Source: Triplophysa rosa (taxonomy: Eukaryota; Chordata; Actinopteri; Cypriniformes; Nemacheilidae). Taken from it: DNA of 64,000 nt. Position 1 is the first letter of the stretch; every line of letters begins with the position of its first letter. The DNA is taken from positions 19,951,591 through 20,015,590 of the forward strand of contig NC_079904.1 in assembly GCF_024868665.1 (NCBI RefSeq). Direction: 5' to 3'. The translations under genes and the position numbers were made by a program. The notes beneath the pieces are model-generated. The model searched no databases. It saw only the letters and a program-made list of their open reading frames with translations, and was not told the DNA's origin. Of the stretch, positions 20,307-31,478 are shown in pieces.

Positions 20307-22499
20307 TCAATTCAATTCAATTTTATTTATATAGCGCTTTTAACAATGTGCATTGTTCCAAAGCAGCTTTACAGGAGCAAATAAGAAAAACATAGAAAGG
20401 TAAAACACAGCACAGTGCATGGTGTTTATAGACCAAGCAAGATCATTATAATAAATAATATCTAATAAATAAATGAATTAATTAATTAATAAATGCAGTC
20501 TCCCGGTGAGCAAGCCAACACTGCACTGCTCTGCTGTGGCGAGGAACCCAAACTCCAATGATGAATAATGGAGAAAAAAAACCTCGGGAGAAACCAGGCT
20601 CAGCCGGGAGGGCCAGATCTCCTCTGACGTGTCATTGCTGCAATCAGTGACCCCGACCAAAGCCACCGAGCAACGTCCACAAAGAACAGGGAGAGCCCAC
20701 GAGCTGCGACCCAGGAAGCCCCACCTGCTGAAACCGTGCAGGTCCAACCCGGTCCCATTCCGCGATCAACAACAGACAACAATTGTCTGTTGTTGATCGC
20801 AATTGTCAATGCATAAAATTGAATTGAACAGAGGAACAACCAGGGAAAAGTAGTAAGGGCATAATTAACTTTATTCCTCTGTTGTCCGACATCGACCACA
20901 AAACAAGACCAACCAGACCAGACCCACACCGTCCCAACAAATGAAACGCCCCGAACCACAACCAACAAGCCCCCCCACTCCCTACAACACCCACCCAGCT
21001 ACCTCCAATCAAAGTCACGGAGTGCAGCCATAACTTCAAACTGCTGTCGTGTGATGTAAGTTTAGCATTAAATACCAAGTATTGTAAATTTAGCATTAAT
21101 GTGACAGGTAGTCCGTCTTTGCTCTCGGTTGGGGATGGAATTGTCTGAGCTGGGCCGGCCAGATGGTCGCCTTTTTCTTGGGTGGTGATGGAATTGCCTT
21201 GGATGGAGCTGGATGGTCAGTCAGTCCGCAGGCTCTCGCAGGAGGATGGCACGGGATTTTCCGATGTAGCTGGCGTAATCTCTAGTTGTGGATGGGCATA
21301 TGACGTTCATCTGGGCCTGGCGGAATCTCTCCCTACCTCGGGATGGGCATCCCGAGGCGAGGGCAGAAACAGAATGAGAATAATTAGCGTAGCTGCTGTT
21401 CATTAGCTATGTATTAGTGAATGCTTGGCTGAAAAGATGTGTCTTTAATCTAGATTTAAATTGGGAGAGTGTGTCTGACCCTCGAATAGTATCGGGGAGG
21501 CTATTCCAGAGTTTAGGTGCTACGTATGAGAAAGCTCTACCCCCTTTGGTGGATTTAGTTATTCTAGGTGTTATCAAAAGTCTGGAGTTTTGAGATCTTA
21601 GAGAGCGTGATGGGTTGTAGTGTGGTAGAAGCTCTGTTATGTAGGTAGGGGCTAAACCGTTTAAGGCTTTATAAGTAATTAAAAGAACTTTAAAGTCAAT
21701 ACGATACTTAATGGGTAACCAGTGAAGGGTTGATAACATTGGGGTTATGTGATCGTATTTTCTGGACCTGGTTAGAACTCTGGCAGCTGCATTCTGAACT
21801 AACTGTAGTTTGTTTATTGATGCTGCAGGACAACCACTAAGCAGTGCATTACAGTAGTCAAGTCTTGAGGTCACAAATGCATGAATAAGCTTCTCTGCGT
21901 CAGCCACACATAAAATATTTCGCAATTTGGCAACATTTCTAAGGTGGAAGAAGGCTGTTTTTGTGACATTTGAGATGTGATTTTTAAATGACAGGTTGCT
22001 GTCTAATATAACGCCAAGGTCTTTAACTGTATTTGTTGGAGTAACAGTGCAGCCTTCAATTTGCAGGTCATAATCCGAAATATTCTGCTCACGTGTCTTT
22101 GGTCCGATAAGTAATATTTCTGTTTTATTAGAATTTAAAAGAAGGAAATTACAAGTCATCCGATGCTTTATATCGTCGATGCACTCTGCCAATTTGGATA
22201 GTTGGAAGGAATCATCTGGTCTTGATGAGATATACAGCTGAGTATCATCTGCATAACAGTGGAAGCTAATTCCATGTTTTCTAATAATGTTTCCAAGGGG
22301 CAGCATGTAAATGGAGAATAGCAAGGGTCGTAAAACCGATCCCTGAGGTAATCCATAATTTACTTGCGTTAGATTTGATGATTCCCCATTTAAATTGACA
22401 AATTGATGTCTGTCTGATAAGTAAGATCTGAACCATTGTAGTGCCTGTCCCTGAATACCGGTATAATTGTGTAAGCGATCTAGAAGTATTATATTCATC
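20307..22499 (-). mobile_element. L2-clade LINE, 5'-truncated
   Basis: In minus sense the element carries the C-terminal two thirds of a reverse transcriptase and a 3' untranslated region, ending in the typical L2 tail (GAATTGAATTGAA, with AGCGCTATATAAATAAA before it). The tetramer TTGT flanks both sides (20303-20306, 22500-22503) and the flanking sequence rejoins the tandem duplication, so the boundaries are well supported. The 3' untranslated region contains an 18-bp perfect stem (20762-20800). Confidence 0.85.
21407..22499 (-). CDS. L2 reverse transcriptase, C-terminal part
   Basis: The long open frame begins within the RT palm. It contains GLPQGSVLRPLLFSIYM (motif B region), the catalytic HCYADDTQLYIS with YADD about 90 residues from the frame's start, then TVKDLGVILDSNLSF (motif E region), RLDYCNALLSG and LQLVQNAAARVLT, and ends FKSRLKTHLFSQAF, a typical L2/CR1 C-terminus. 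The N-terminal endonuclease and RT fingers are lost by 5' truncation. The frame is unbroken, which suggests a fairly recent insertion. The first few residues of the open frame come from flanking DNA. Confidence 0.88.
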
Positions 22500-22977
22500 T
22501 TGTCACCCCTCACATGGAGGATTAAATTAATTTGTGATTTAATCTGTGCATTAAAGATGAAATTTTATGCATAATTGGAGTAATTTTCTATTCAAATATG
22601 TATAAAGCACAGTATAACGATTATAAAACTCAACACAGCACTGTACATCACAATCAGATATTTTATTTATACTGTAGCACATGACATAAATAATCAAAGA
22701 CTTCAACACAATATAGAGGATTTAAAGCAGATATTTATTGACAGAGATGAATAAATATTATGTTTAGGCTCAACATTATATTCTTGTTTTACCACATAAG
22801 TTTAGCAGGTTGTCCGTTTTTAGAAACAACAATTAAAAGCTTCTTTAGTCACACTCACAAACATCAGGGTCCGTTCATTTAAATGCACCAAATCGATCAA
22901 AAATCACTAAAATGGAAATGCGCACGCGCATATCAGACACGCGCGCACAATTTAAATAGTTGTAATTGTGGTATCGA

Positions 22978-24630
22978 ATTAAACTCCAGTTTAATAGCTG
23001 TCAGAAGTCAGATTATTAGCATTCTTCTTGACATTATAACAGATTTTACTCTGATTATAAATTTTCCATACAATAACATAGGGCTGTGCACGATTAACCG
23101 AAATATATATTACGTGATTTATTAACAGCTTGTGAGTAAAGTACGGTAAAATGCTGCTGCACCCGAAAGCCAGAGGGCGCTCTCATGCAGAAACTCCAAA
23201 TACGCACTGCAGAAGAAGACCATAACACGTAGTTCTAGGAAATGCCTATGGACATCTTTTTATCACTGTTCCTCAAGCCTCATCAGGTATTTTCATGATA
23301 ATAAAGTATATGTATAATGATCATGTTTGACGGGTGTTGCTTTATTAAATGCACGTTATAAGCGACTCAAACTCGCACTGCTTTTAGATCGAGCAGCATT
23401 TCTACTGATCCCAGAGCCGTGCTTCACGGACAAGCTACGCATAAAAAAATTATTGATGCCTTGCATAATCGAGCCAGCTCGATTTCAGCATAATTTTGTT
23501 GTAATCGCGATTAATCATGACGCCTAGGAAGATATGAAAATAGTCAGAGATGATCAGGGTTGATATTTATAAGTGAACCAGTGTTGCGTGTTCTTACAGT
23601 ATTGGTTCAGAAAAAACTGCGTAATAGAGTTGCGTAGGCCATACCGTAGCAAAGAATTGGGCGATGTTTATAAAAAACTTAACGGAAAATGTGGCCATGA
23701 GAAGAAACTCTGACCATGCGTACGGACATTTTGGAGACGAGCAGTTTGGCGACACCGATGGTGAGTTAGTGAACTCAAGTTAGATTGCAAAAGGTAAGTG
23801 TGATAAAAACATTATAAGCATTAATCCCTCACACACATTTAATTTGACTTTAAATATCCTCATTATCACGAAGATTAAATCTGCAGAGTTATTTGCGCTT
23901 GTATTGAGTGATACTTGTTTCATGCAGCTCTTGTAAAATCAACTCAAATCTTAAATAAAAATTAATCTAAATATTTAATCAGCGCTGTCTCACCATCACA
24001 CTATGAGCGTGAGGAGGAGATGATCCGACTGCATAGAATATAGGACAGCATCAAATAACACAGTGTAAATAAATAGCTAAATATATTTCCCTTACTGTGC
24101 ATAATCATGAATGTCAAAGTCTGGAAATACAGCCATTAAACTCTCCACATTCTTTCTCTAAATGTCCTACTTATCGTTCTAACAAGTTCATAACAAAACC
24201 GGAATGAAGAAACATTCGTCTTTAACAATTATTGTCTTCAAATTTATCTCAGGTGAAGACACCAGTAATTAATGAGTGATTTTAATAAGGTGTTAATGAT
24301 CAGTCTAAATGCTGTAAACATATAAATGCTCAGAGACTTCTTTGGCTTTATATAATTATAAATAATTATAACAATTATTAATATGGAAATCTCAGTGAAT
24401 CTCATGTGTGGCCGTTTGTGATTTCGTTACGGAGATAAAGGATCGGGGGTTTTACATAAGTTTTTGTTATTTTTCTATGGCATCTGATAGCGGTTGAACC
24501 CGAAACGGTATACGTCCATTATGGTGCGTGACGTCAGGCTTAACAAGCGGATTGGATGTCAGGCTTATTAATATACAAATAAGCATTCATGAGGTGCTTT
24601 GCATTGACTATTTATGGGTAAAAATGGGCG
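22978..24630. other. Centre of the ACGT palindromic element, no gene
   Basis: Mixed AT-rich sequence with no protein-like open frame. A GCCAGAGGGCGCTCTC phrase (near 23170) and stretches such as AACTGCGTAATAGAGTTGCG (near 23618) look like ends of further MITEs, which I could not delimit. Confidence 0.35.
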
Positions 24631-24830
24631 TGTACAGGGCGGGATATGAGGCTGATTCACGTACGCACACTTGCAGGTAATCTGTGATTTATAAAGGGAA
24701 AATTGCGTGCAGGTGTGCCTACGCAAGGTTTTATAAATCTCAATTTTTGTTTGCGTACGCCCTTTTCAGCATTCTGGCGTAAGATCACTTTTCACTCAGG
24801 ATCCTACGCACAGTTTTATAAATGAGGCCC
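24631..24830. repeat. MITE end (CCTCATTTATAAAACTGTGC type)
   Basis: On the minus strand it reads GGGGCCTCATTTATAAAACT, then GTGCGTAGGATCC, a phrase common at ends of fish MITEs. The stretch contains repeated GCGTAC/GTACGC and TTTATAAA motifs. The partner end was not identified. Confidence 0.4.
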
Positions 24831-25175
24831 CAGGTCATCTGAACACGAGTACATCACGTTGCTACAACGTTCTCAACGGGATCAATTCAAGACGTTATTT
24901 GAGGACGTGGCTCAGACGTTTCTGGAACTTAAGCAAAAATGACCAGTTTCCAGGTTATCTGAAGACCAGTACATCACGTCGCTACAACGTTCTCCATGGG
25001 ATTAATTCATGACGTTATTTGAGGACGTGGCTAGGACGTTTCTGGTACGTTAGCAAAAATGACCAGATTCATTAATCAAATGACCAGTGTCCCTCTTATC
25101 TGAGGACCAGTACATCACGTTGCTACAACGTTATCCATGGGATTAATTCACGACGTTATTTGAGGATGTGGCTAG
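24831..25175. repeat. 120-bp tandem repeat, three copies
   Basis: Three units each contain GTACATCACGTYGCTACAAC, GGGATYAATTCA, GACGTTATTTGAGGA and TGTGGCTMGGACG. The first two are 120 bp apart; the third is offset by 141 bp because of about 21 extra bases. The ACGT/AACGTT theme matches the TIRs of the surrounding element. Confidence 0.8.
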
Positions 25176-26079
25176 GACGGAACGTAAAGCAAACGTAAGC
25201 AAAAATTCTAAGAAATGGAACGAATGTAATTGTACCACAATTACAATTATTTATTTTGTGCGTGCGCGTCTACGCGCGCTCTCATCATTTAAACGTTGAT
25301 GGTCATTTCTTTTTACCTCACAGCCTGATTTTACTTTAGCGGTTTATTAATATTCTTTCTTTACTTTATAGCTTACAGATGTGAGAGTAAACACATATTT
25401 TAGTGATTTTCGATCGATTTGGCGCGTTTAAATGAACGCACCCTGATGTTTGTGAGTGTGACTAAAGAAGCTTTTGATTATTATTTCTAAAAACGGACAA
25501 CCTGCTAAACTTATTTGGTAAGACAAGAATATAATGTTAAGCCTAAACATAATGTTTATTCATCTCTGTCAATAAATATCTGCTTTAAATCCTCTATATT
25601 GTGTTGAAGTGATTATTTATGTCATGTAGGCTATACAGTATAAATACAATATCTGATTGTGATGTGTTGAGTTTTATAATCGTAATACTGTGCTTTATAC
25701 ATATTTGAATACAGAATTACTCCAATTATGCATAACATTTAATCTTTAACACACATATTAAATCACAAATTAATTGAATAATCCATTTGAGGAATGATAA
25801 TTGTTTAAATTAAATTAAATAAAAAGATTTTAACAACGTGACAGTTTGGTCGTTAGGACGTGCTCATCACATCCCAGAAATGTTATTTGGTACGTCGCTG
25901 CGACAAATATGGTACGTTCCAGCTATGTCTTCAGGAGGTAATCACCATGTCCCAACAACGTCCAATGTTATGTCGTCAGGACGAATATGGGAATCACAAA
26001 GTTACGTCGCTGGAACGTTATTATGGTACGTCGTGACAATGAATATGGTCCGGTCCAGGTACATCGTCACAACGTAACT

Positions 26080-26406
26080 ACTACGCCAAGTGTGATTCCG
26101 TTGATTCCGGTTCCGGTTCCTGTCTGCATTGCTGCCGGCGGATTGTTTGTATCCCCACACTTTGCTCTAATATTAGTGTATTTTATTATTGTTACTTATC
26201 ATTGTCGTTGCTAACTTATCCTGATATCTCAATAACCCTGCTTTTGTTATTTACTTGAAGATTCTAAACCAAAACTGATAATTAACTTAACGCCGTTAGC
26301 ATAGCAATAGCGTGTTAGCTTGCTTTTAGACATTTTTAAAATTTATTTTTGCTATTGTATATAGGCCTCCAGGGCACCACACAGATTTTATTAAAGAATT
26401 TGGTGG
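26080..26406. other. Unassigned interval
   Basis: No gene. Positions 26125-26152 are nearly identical to the reverse complement of 49389-49416 (core GCTGCCGGCGGATTGTTTGT on this strand), so they belong to some dispersed repeat. Confidence 0.4.
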
Positions 26407-27080
26407 GTTCTTATCAGAACTAGTACTCAACTCAACTTTATTTATATAGCGCTTTTACAATTTTCATTGTTACAAAGCAGCTGCACATGAGACACATTGA
26501 CTACAAGCAAAACAATCAAAGTTGTACCTGCAAAAACAAGAAAAGGTTGAAAACACAGAAGACAGACACACCCACACACAAAACACTCCACACACAGAAC
26601 ACGCACACGCACCAACACACACAGACACAGAGACACACACACATACGGATGCGCACGCACACACACACACACACCGTACGTACACAGACAAGTACGCACA
26701 CACACACACGCTCAGTGAGAGCACACATTTAGGATATTTAGGATAAAGGAGAGAGAAGCACAGGTCAAATATAACAGATAATAAATTCCTGTATGCAATA
26801 TTAATTAAGTAAAACTTTAAAATTCTAAAGCAGCCCCCCCGGTCAGGCAGATAGTGCAAAAACAGTATGCAAACGGTGGCGAGGAACCCAAAACTCTAAT
26901 CGAGAAAAAAAACCTCAGGAAGAACCCAGGCCCAACCAGGGGATTCCAGTTCCCCTCTGGCAAAAGCTGCTGCCTCTGCACAAGCTCGACAGTGCTTTCA
27001 CAACAAGGCTAAATAAAATAAATAAATTTACTAATAAGGTAAATTATAGATTTAAGTTTATCAATAATCATCTAATAGCA
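26407..27080 (-). mobile_element. L2 3' untranslated region with a CA microsatellite
   Basis: On the + strand it begins ACTCAACTTTATTTATATAG followed by CGCTTTTACAATTTTCATTG, the reverse complement of the L2 tail at 10485-10540. The conserved GGTGGCGAGGAACCCAAA phrase (26875) and the CCTCAGGAAGAACCCAGGC phrase match the 3' untranslated region of the L2 at 20307. It includes a CA-rich tract (26565-26710) and is cut by the assembly gap. Confidence 0.7.
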
Positions 27081-27180
27081 NNNNNNNNNNNNNNNNNNNN
27101 NNNNNNNNNNNNNNNNNNNNNNNNNNNNNNNNNNNNNNNNNNNNNNNNNNNNNNNNNNNNNNNNNNNNNNNNNNNNNNNN
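27081..27180. other. Assembly gap, exactly 100 N
   Basis: One hundred Ns is the usual placeholder for a gap of unknown size. It separates the L2 tail from the truncated BEL gag, so the BEL pol region may be missing from the assembly rather than from the genome. Confidence 0.95.
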
Positions 27181-27840
27181 ATGGATTGCCAAAACGTCTT
27201 TTCAGAATAGCCATGGCTACCGCATAGCCCAGGCTAGAGTTGGGGTTGTACAAGCAATGTGAGATAGCATCTCTTGCTTGGCCGACAGTGTACTGATGCA
27301 GGCGAGTGAGTGTCTCTTGATCTGGCACGGTGTCTTTATCTATCAAAGAGTAGAACAATCTCATGAACTGCCAGTACTTAAAGGGTTCTCCATCAAACTT
27401 GATGATGTCAACAGGTGGTAGGTGCATGGAATCGATGTGTGACTGATATTGTTGCCTTGACAGATCTAGTAGTTGGCATAAAGAATTCTCGTTCACTGTA
27501 GAAAGTGATGGACGAAAGTTAAGGGATGGGTTACCTGAGACAGGAGTCTCTTTATTTATTGTTGTTAACTCAGCCTTTCGACGATTTTCCTTCAACTCAG
27601 CATCTTTGAGTTTCAGTAAGCCTTTCAGTCCCTCCATTTCAAATTCGGCTTGCTGAAGTTGTAATTTAAACTCTTCACGCAGACGTTCTTCATGTTGAGC
27701 AATAAGCATGGAAAACTCTTTATTTTCTTTCTGTCTCAGATTTTGTAGCCGTTGAAGCTGGGTAGATAGCTGTTCTACAGAAGACATTGGAAAGTAAGCA
27801 GCGTCATCAAGCATTGGCTCTTCCTCTTGGAAATTAATCT
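27181..27840 (-). CDS. BEL gag, second part (DUF1759 core), truncated by gap
   Basis: It starts in the phrase INFQEEEPMLDD, continues through a heptad-rich region with many Leu, Glu and Arg (about 50 residues), and then the DUF1759 core with FDGEPFKYWQFM, GQARDAISHCLYN and AILKRRFGNP. The frame runs into the Ns. It lies one base out of frame with the upstream part. The product would bind element RNA in virus-like particles. Confidence 0.75.
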
Positions 27841-28196
27841 GTAGATTCTAGACTTGGATCCTCCATTGCTGGCTTAAAGTCCTCCAGCCAGCTCAAGACT
27901 GTATGCTGCAAGTCTTGAACATCACGCAGGACTGATTTTAAATAGCCCTTAGAAGCATCAAGATCATCATCATCTTCTAATGTTTTATGGCATGTGTCAT
28001 GAATCTCATGAAACCGCTTAACAGCCTCATCCAAAGCAACAAGTTTTATTTCCACCTCTTTGGGCTGGTTACAGTCCATAGCGGTTGTAATCTGTGTCAT
28101 CAAATGTGTCACAGCAGCCTTTGCCACTCCACGTTGACGTTTGAGACCCATTTGTTGTTGCTCAGGAGTGGTATTTGTTTCTGAATCTTTGTCCAT
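27834..28196 (-). CDS. BEL gag, N-terminal part, frameshifted
   Basis: The 120-residue frame starts with ATG at 28196 (MDKDSETNTTPEQQQMGLKR) and has acidic and helical composition. It ends at a TAA overlapping the beginning of the next frame. BEL gag is normally one continuous frame, so a one-base indel near 27840 is the simplest explanation. Confidence 0.65.
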   Translation of the reverse strand: MDKDSETNTTPEQQQMGLKRQRGVAKAAVTHLMTQITTAMDCNQPKEVEIKLVALDEAVKRFHEIHDTCHKTLEDDDDLDASKGYLKSVLRDVQDLQHTVLSWLEDFKPAMEDPSLESTD

Positions 28197-28246
28197 GTTG
28201 TCTTTAATCTTCTTAATTCCTAGTGTTTGACTTTAATGTTACCCAT

Positions 28247-29007
28247 GAAATGATAACATTAACTTGAGATTTTGATTTTGTACTTTATTCCTCTCGTGCA
28301 GAACTCACAATGTACACATTTTGTCTTTGTTGTTGTCATTTAATTTAGTTGAGAGTATTTGTGCGTTATGTGTGTGGTCAAACTGTAAAAAACAAACAAT
28401 TTACAATTACTATCCAATATTTTTCACATCAACAAAATAAAATGTCTACCATCTTAACATCAGCTTTATATAGTAAGCATTAAATTATATGCTTATAAAT
28501 CAAATATATAGTAATCCCTGTAATGCTAATGGCACATATTTGCATTAAGCATGATCACATACGTGCTACAATCAACAACACGTACTTCTAGAGTAATCTC
28601 TGTTTCACAAACGCATATTTAACCTCGTTTACCAGCTAAATGCAACATATATTGCATGAATATTTTAACAAGCAATATAAAACAGTAAATGTCTACACAA
28701 ACATCAAAACACAAGTGTATTACATTATCCGTTTAGGCGCTATGGCGCTAATCACAAAATAGCGATCTACATAGCCACACATCAGAAACTATAAATACAC
28801 TTAAACCACATAAGAACTACTCACCACTGTGGGGATATATAGTTTTAAGTAATAGCTTCAAACTGGAATTGTTGTAAACCTCAAAATGAAACAACCTGGC
28901 TTTTCTCTCTTAGTGTTTCTCCCTTAGTGGTTTTTTTTGTCGCTCCTCCCCCCAAGCAGTCACCTGTGCCCACAGAATCAGCGACCTTAAAGGGACAGCA
29001 CCCAACA
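28247..29007 (-). repeat. Putative 5' LTR of the BEL element
   Basis: On the minus strand it begins TGTTGGGTGCTGTCCCTTTA and carries a poly-A signal (reverse complement of TTTATT at 28284-28289). It may end near TTATCATTTCA at 28247, directly followed by TGGGTAACA as a possible primer-binding start. The right end is good; the left end is inferred. Confidence 0.5.
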
Positions 29008-30618
29008 ACATCATTAGATAAAATAATCTAAATGATCTTATTTGCATACACTCACAATACCAGCAAAAGTTAGTGCTTTTGTAAAACAAGAAAAATGATG
29101 CCCGTTCTGCCGTCTCCATGACCTACCCGATACGATTTTCTGTTTATATTTGGCCTTGCCTACTATTTAGGCAATCCAAAGTGTCGGCACATATTTCTAT
29201 AGAACACTTGAAATGTCTACTTTCAAATAAAACAATTCAGATCCAAAATTGTATGTAAATATTTAAAATGGCTATATGAGCAAAAAAGTTCAGAATTTAC
29301 CTTATTGTCAGAATTAGAACTCCATTGGACACAGCATGGTGTTGCGTTTGTTATTTGTATCCGTTAGATTTTAGATGAAGAAATATTGTTGCAGTTAGAA
29401 AGAATAGGTTTAAGTTTTATCAGACTTGATGAAAATAAAGTAATGTTTTATAATAAAATTTTATTGAAATATAAGATAAATAAATACAAACTTATACAGA
29501 AATCAGTTTTTCCTTTTAAAAATAAGTTAAATAAATATTCAAAACTAATTGTCGCCTGAACACACAGAACACCTTGTGATAATTTTTAAGCGTACAAAAA
29601 GTACTGCTTTCATAAGATAAGCACATTTATCAATAATAGTCACAACAGCTAGCAGTGGTGTGGTTTTTAAAGTTTTAGAATGAAAAATGTTTTCATTAGT
29701 TTTCTTGAATATTAATCTGAGCGAAAATAACCAGTATAAATAAAATTAATTTCACACTTAAGAAGAAGAATGTAATGTTTGCTCGGGTTTTCTATACGTT
29801 CTGCAAAATGTTTGTCTCTAATTTAAATTGCAGAGGGATCAATAAATTCCTTCTCTAACGAAATTCAGAATTACAACATTTCTGATGTGTTAATATGAAA
29901 ATATAATCCCGACATATTACCCGCACAAAAAAACAACAAGAAAAAAAGCAAATTGAGCGATGGTTAAACGGTGCACACCCAACACAGGGTTTGGCTATGT
30001 GTATATTTTCTTGTCTCTGCCAAAATACAAATAGTCTAATTAATTTGTAGGCCTACGTCAAAATCAAAAAGTGTCGTGTTCCTGGTCTGATCCCCGGGCT
30101 TTGTTGTCTTTTTGTCGTGCTTCGTCTCCCAAAATCCTTTTTGTCATATCCATAACACATTTTTATGTCATTATAACAGTGAATATGACATTATCTGTGG
30201 GGAAAAATATACTTTTGAGCCTAAATGTTCCTGTACTCCATTTGAAGCACTGGCTAGAGGGCAAAAGTTCAAAAGGATTGTGGCCAGGGTATGAACTCTG
30301 TGATGGCTTTTCCTGCCATTTTCAAGGACTAAAAGGATGGACAGGGGAGCAGCTGAGACAAACCAGACTGTTACTGAAGTGCACAGAACAACCCCTTGCA
30401 AGTCTCTAACTTTAGGTCCTGTGAGATGGTGGGACTTTCCTGATTTCACCAAGTGAGAGATGTTGACCCTGGGACAACATTTCAATCAACCAAACAGATT
30501 TGAGGGATTAGTTACACTTCATGTTAAGATTAAGATAACCAAGGCTTTGTGCCTCTGCACCCTTATTATTCATCTATCATTTCCCTCTGGTTTAAGGGAT
30601 ATGGTTATGGTTATAGAC
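29008..30618. other. AT-rich interval without recognised genes
   Basis: 29008-30060 is AT-rich and featureless to me. 30070-30480 is more balanced, with a phrase TGATCCCCGGGCTTTGTTGT that resembles LTR sequence and a short open frame without recognisable similarity. I assign nothing. Confidence 0.4.
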
Positions 30619-30665
30619 AGTGGTGGACAGTAACGAAGTAAATTTACCTGAGTACTGTACTTAAC

Positions 30666-31085
30666 AGGGCCGGATTATCCAATGGGCATTATGGGCACAG
30701 GCCCAGGGGCCCTGCGCCTTGGGGCCCAGGCAAGGGAAAACATTTTCACATAACAGCGTTTAGCCATATTCATTCTGCCGTGCGCTTCTCTCTCCCGCGC
30801 ACATCGGAGGTGCACACACAAAACAGTGTTTCTAAATTAGGAAGTCTGTCTTTTGATTTAATCCTGTATGAGCCTCCACTTTGTTTAGAAGAAGCGCATA
30901 GCGACAAATCTAGCGACTTCTTGGATAAACCTTAGCTTTCATTCAGTGGGAAAATGTCGCCAGTGCTGCCCCGCGAGCGCAAGGTCTCTCTTTCCCGGCA
31001 GGAAGAAGCAGCACCATACGACAGGTAACTCGTCAATAAAATGAGTACAAAACAGCGTTTCCAACAACCTGTCACTAGCCGGGTT
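30666..31085. repeat. Harbinger-type MITE end (GGGCCGGATTA)
   Basis: It starts AGGGCCGGATTATCCAATGG and continues CACAGGCCCAGGGGCCCTG. The same terminus in inverse orientation occurs at 34530-34576, next to a Harbinger transposase fragment. The right end is not clear. Confidence 0.45.
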
Positions 31086-31367
31086 TCCATCCTAAAACTT
31101 AGTGGTTGACGATTTTAGTAGCACAACTTCCTTACTTGAGTGAAAGTACAGATACTACTGGTCAAATATTACTCATACACTACAAGTAAAAGTTGTAAAG
31201 ACAGATTCTTACTTAAGTAAAAGTACAGAAGTACGTGCTTTTAAAAGTACTCAAGTATTAAAAGTAAATTTCCTTTATGTCAGTTGTGCATTGTTTTATT
31301 GTCGTATACCTTATGCCTCTGAAGCAACCTACTGAATATACTGAGTAGCTCACAGTATCAGTTGTAT

Positions 31368-31478
31368 TAAAGGAGTAGTTCACTTCAAAATTTGCCCCCA
31401 TTGACTTTCCATAGTCATTTTTATTCCTACTATGGAAAGTCAATGGGGGCAAATTTTGCAGTGAGCAACTCCTTTAAG
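31368..31478. repeat. Hairpin MITE
   Basis: Long inverted arms (TTTGCCCCCATTGACTTTCC... and its complement) surround a short loop at about 31410-31430. The ends are TTAAAGGAGTAGTTCACTTC and AGCAACTCCTTTAA. It is the same structural type as the hairpin at 38070-38335. Confidence 0.7.

Larger units (their letters stand above)
15546..26079. mobile_element. Palindromic ACGT-rich DNA element with long TIRs, split by nested insertions
   Basis: The left end (CCCAGCTAACACAG then TTACGTTGTGACGACGTACC) is matched by the reverse complement of the right end (TTACGTTGTGACGATGTACC, at about 26059-26078). Similarity continues inward on both sides once the insertions are removed: left pieces 15546-15654, 20114-20306 and 22503-22977 against right 26079-25231. 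The TIRs are therefore about 0.85 kb and full of ACGT/AACGTT motifs. The centre (22978-25230) holds a 120-bp tandem repeat and another MITE. No transposase was found, so it is non-autonomous. A smaller relative lies at 54955-56332. The superfamily is unknown to me. Confidence 0.65.
27181..29007 (-). mobile_element. BEL/Pao LTR retrotransposon, 5' LTR and gag only
   Basis: Minus-strand order: putative 5' LTR (about 29007 to 28247), leader, then gag in two frames (28196-27837 and about 27840-27181), cut by the gap. The gag includes a DUF1759-type core (PVDIIKFDGEPFKYWQFMRL). That domain plus a coiled-coil N-terminus is typical of BEL/Pao elements in fish. Protease, RT and integrase would lie in or beyond the gap. 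Confidence 0.75.

Noticed and set aside
26442..26859. Cys/Val-rich or Thr/His-rich open frames
   Set aside because: They are translations of a CA/GT microsatellite inside an L2 3' untranslated region.
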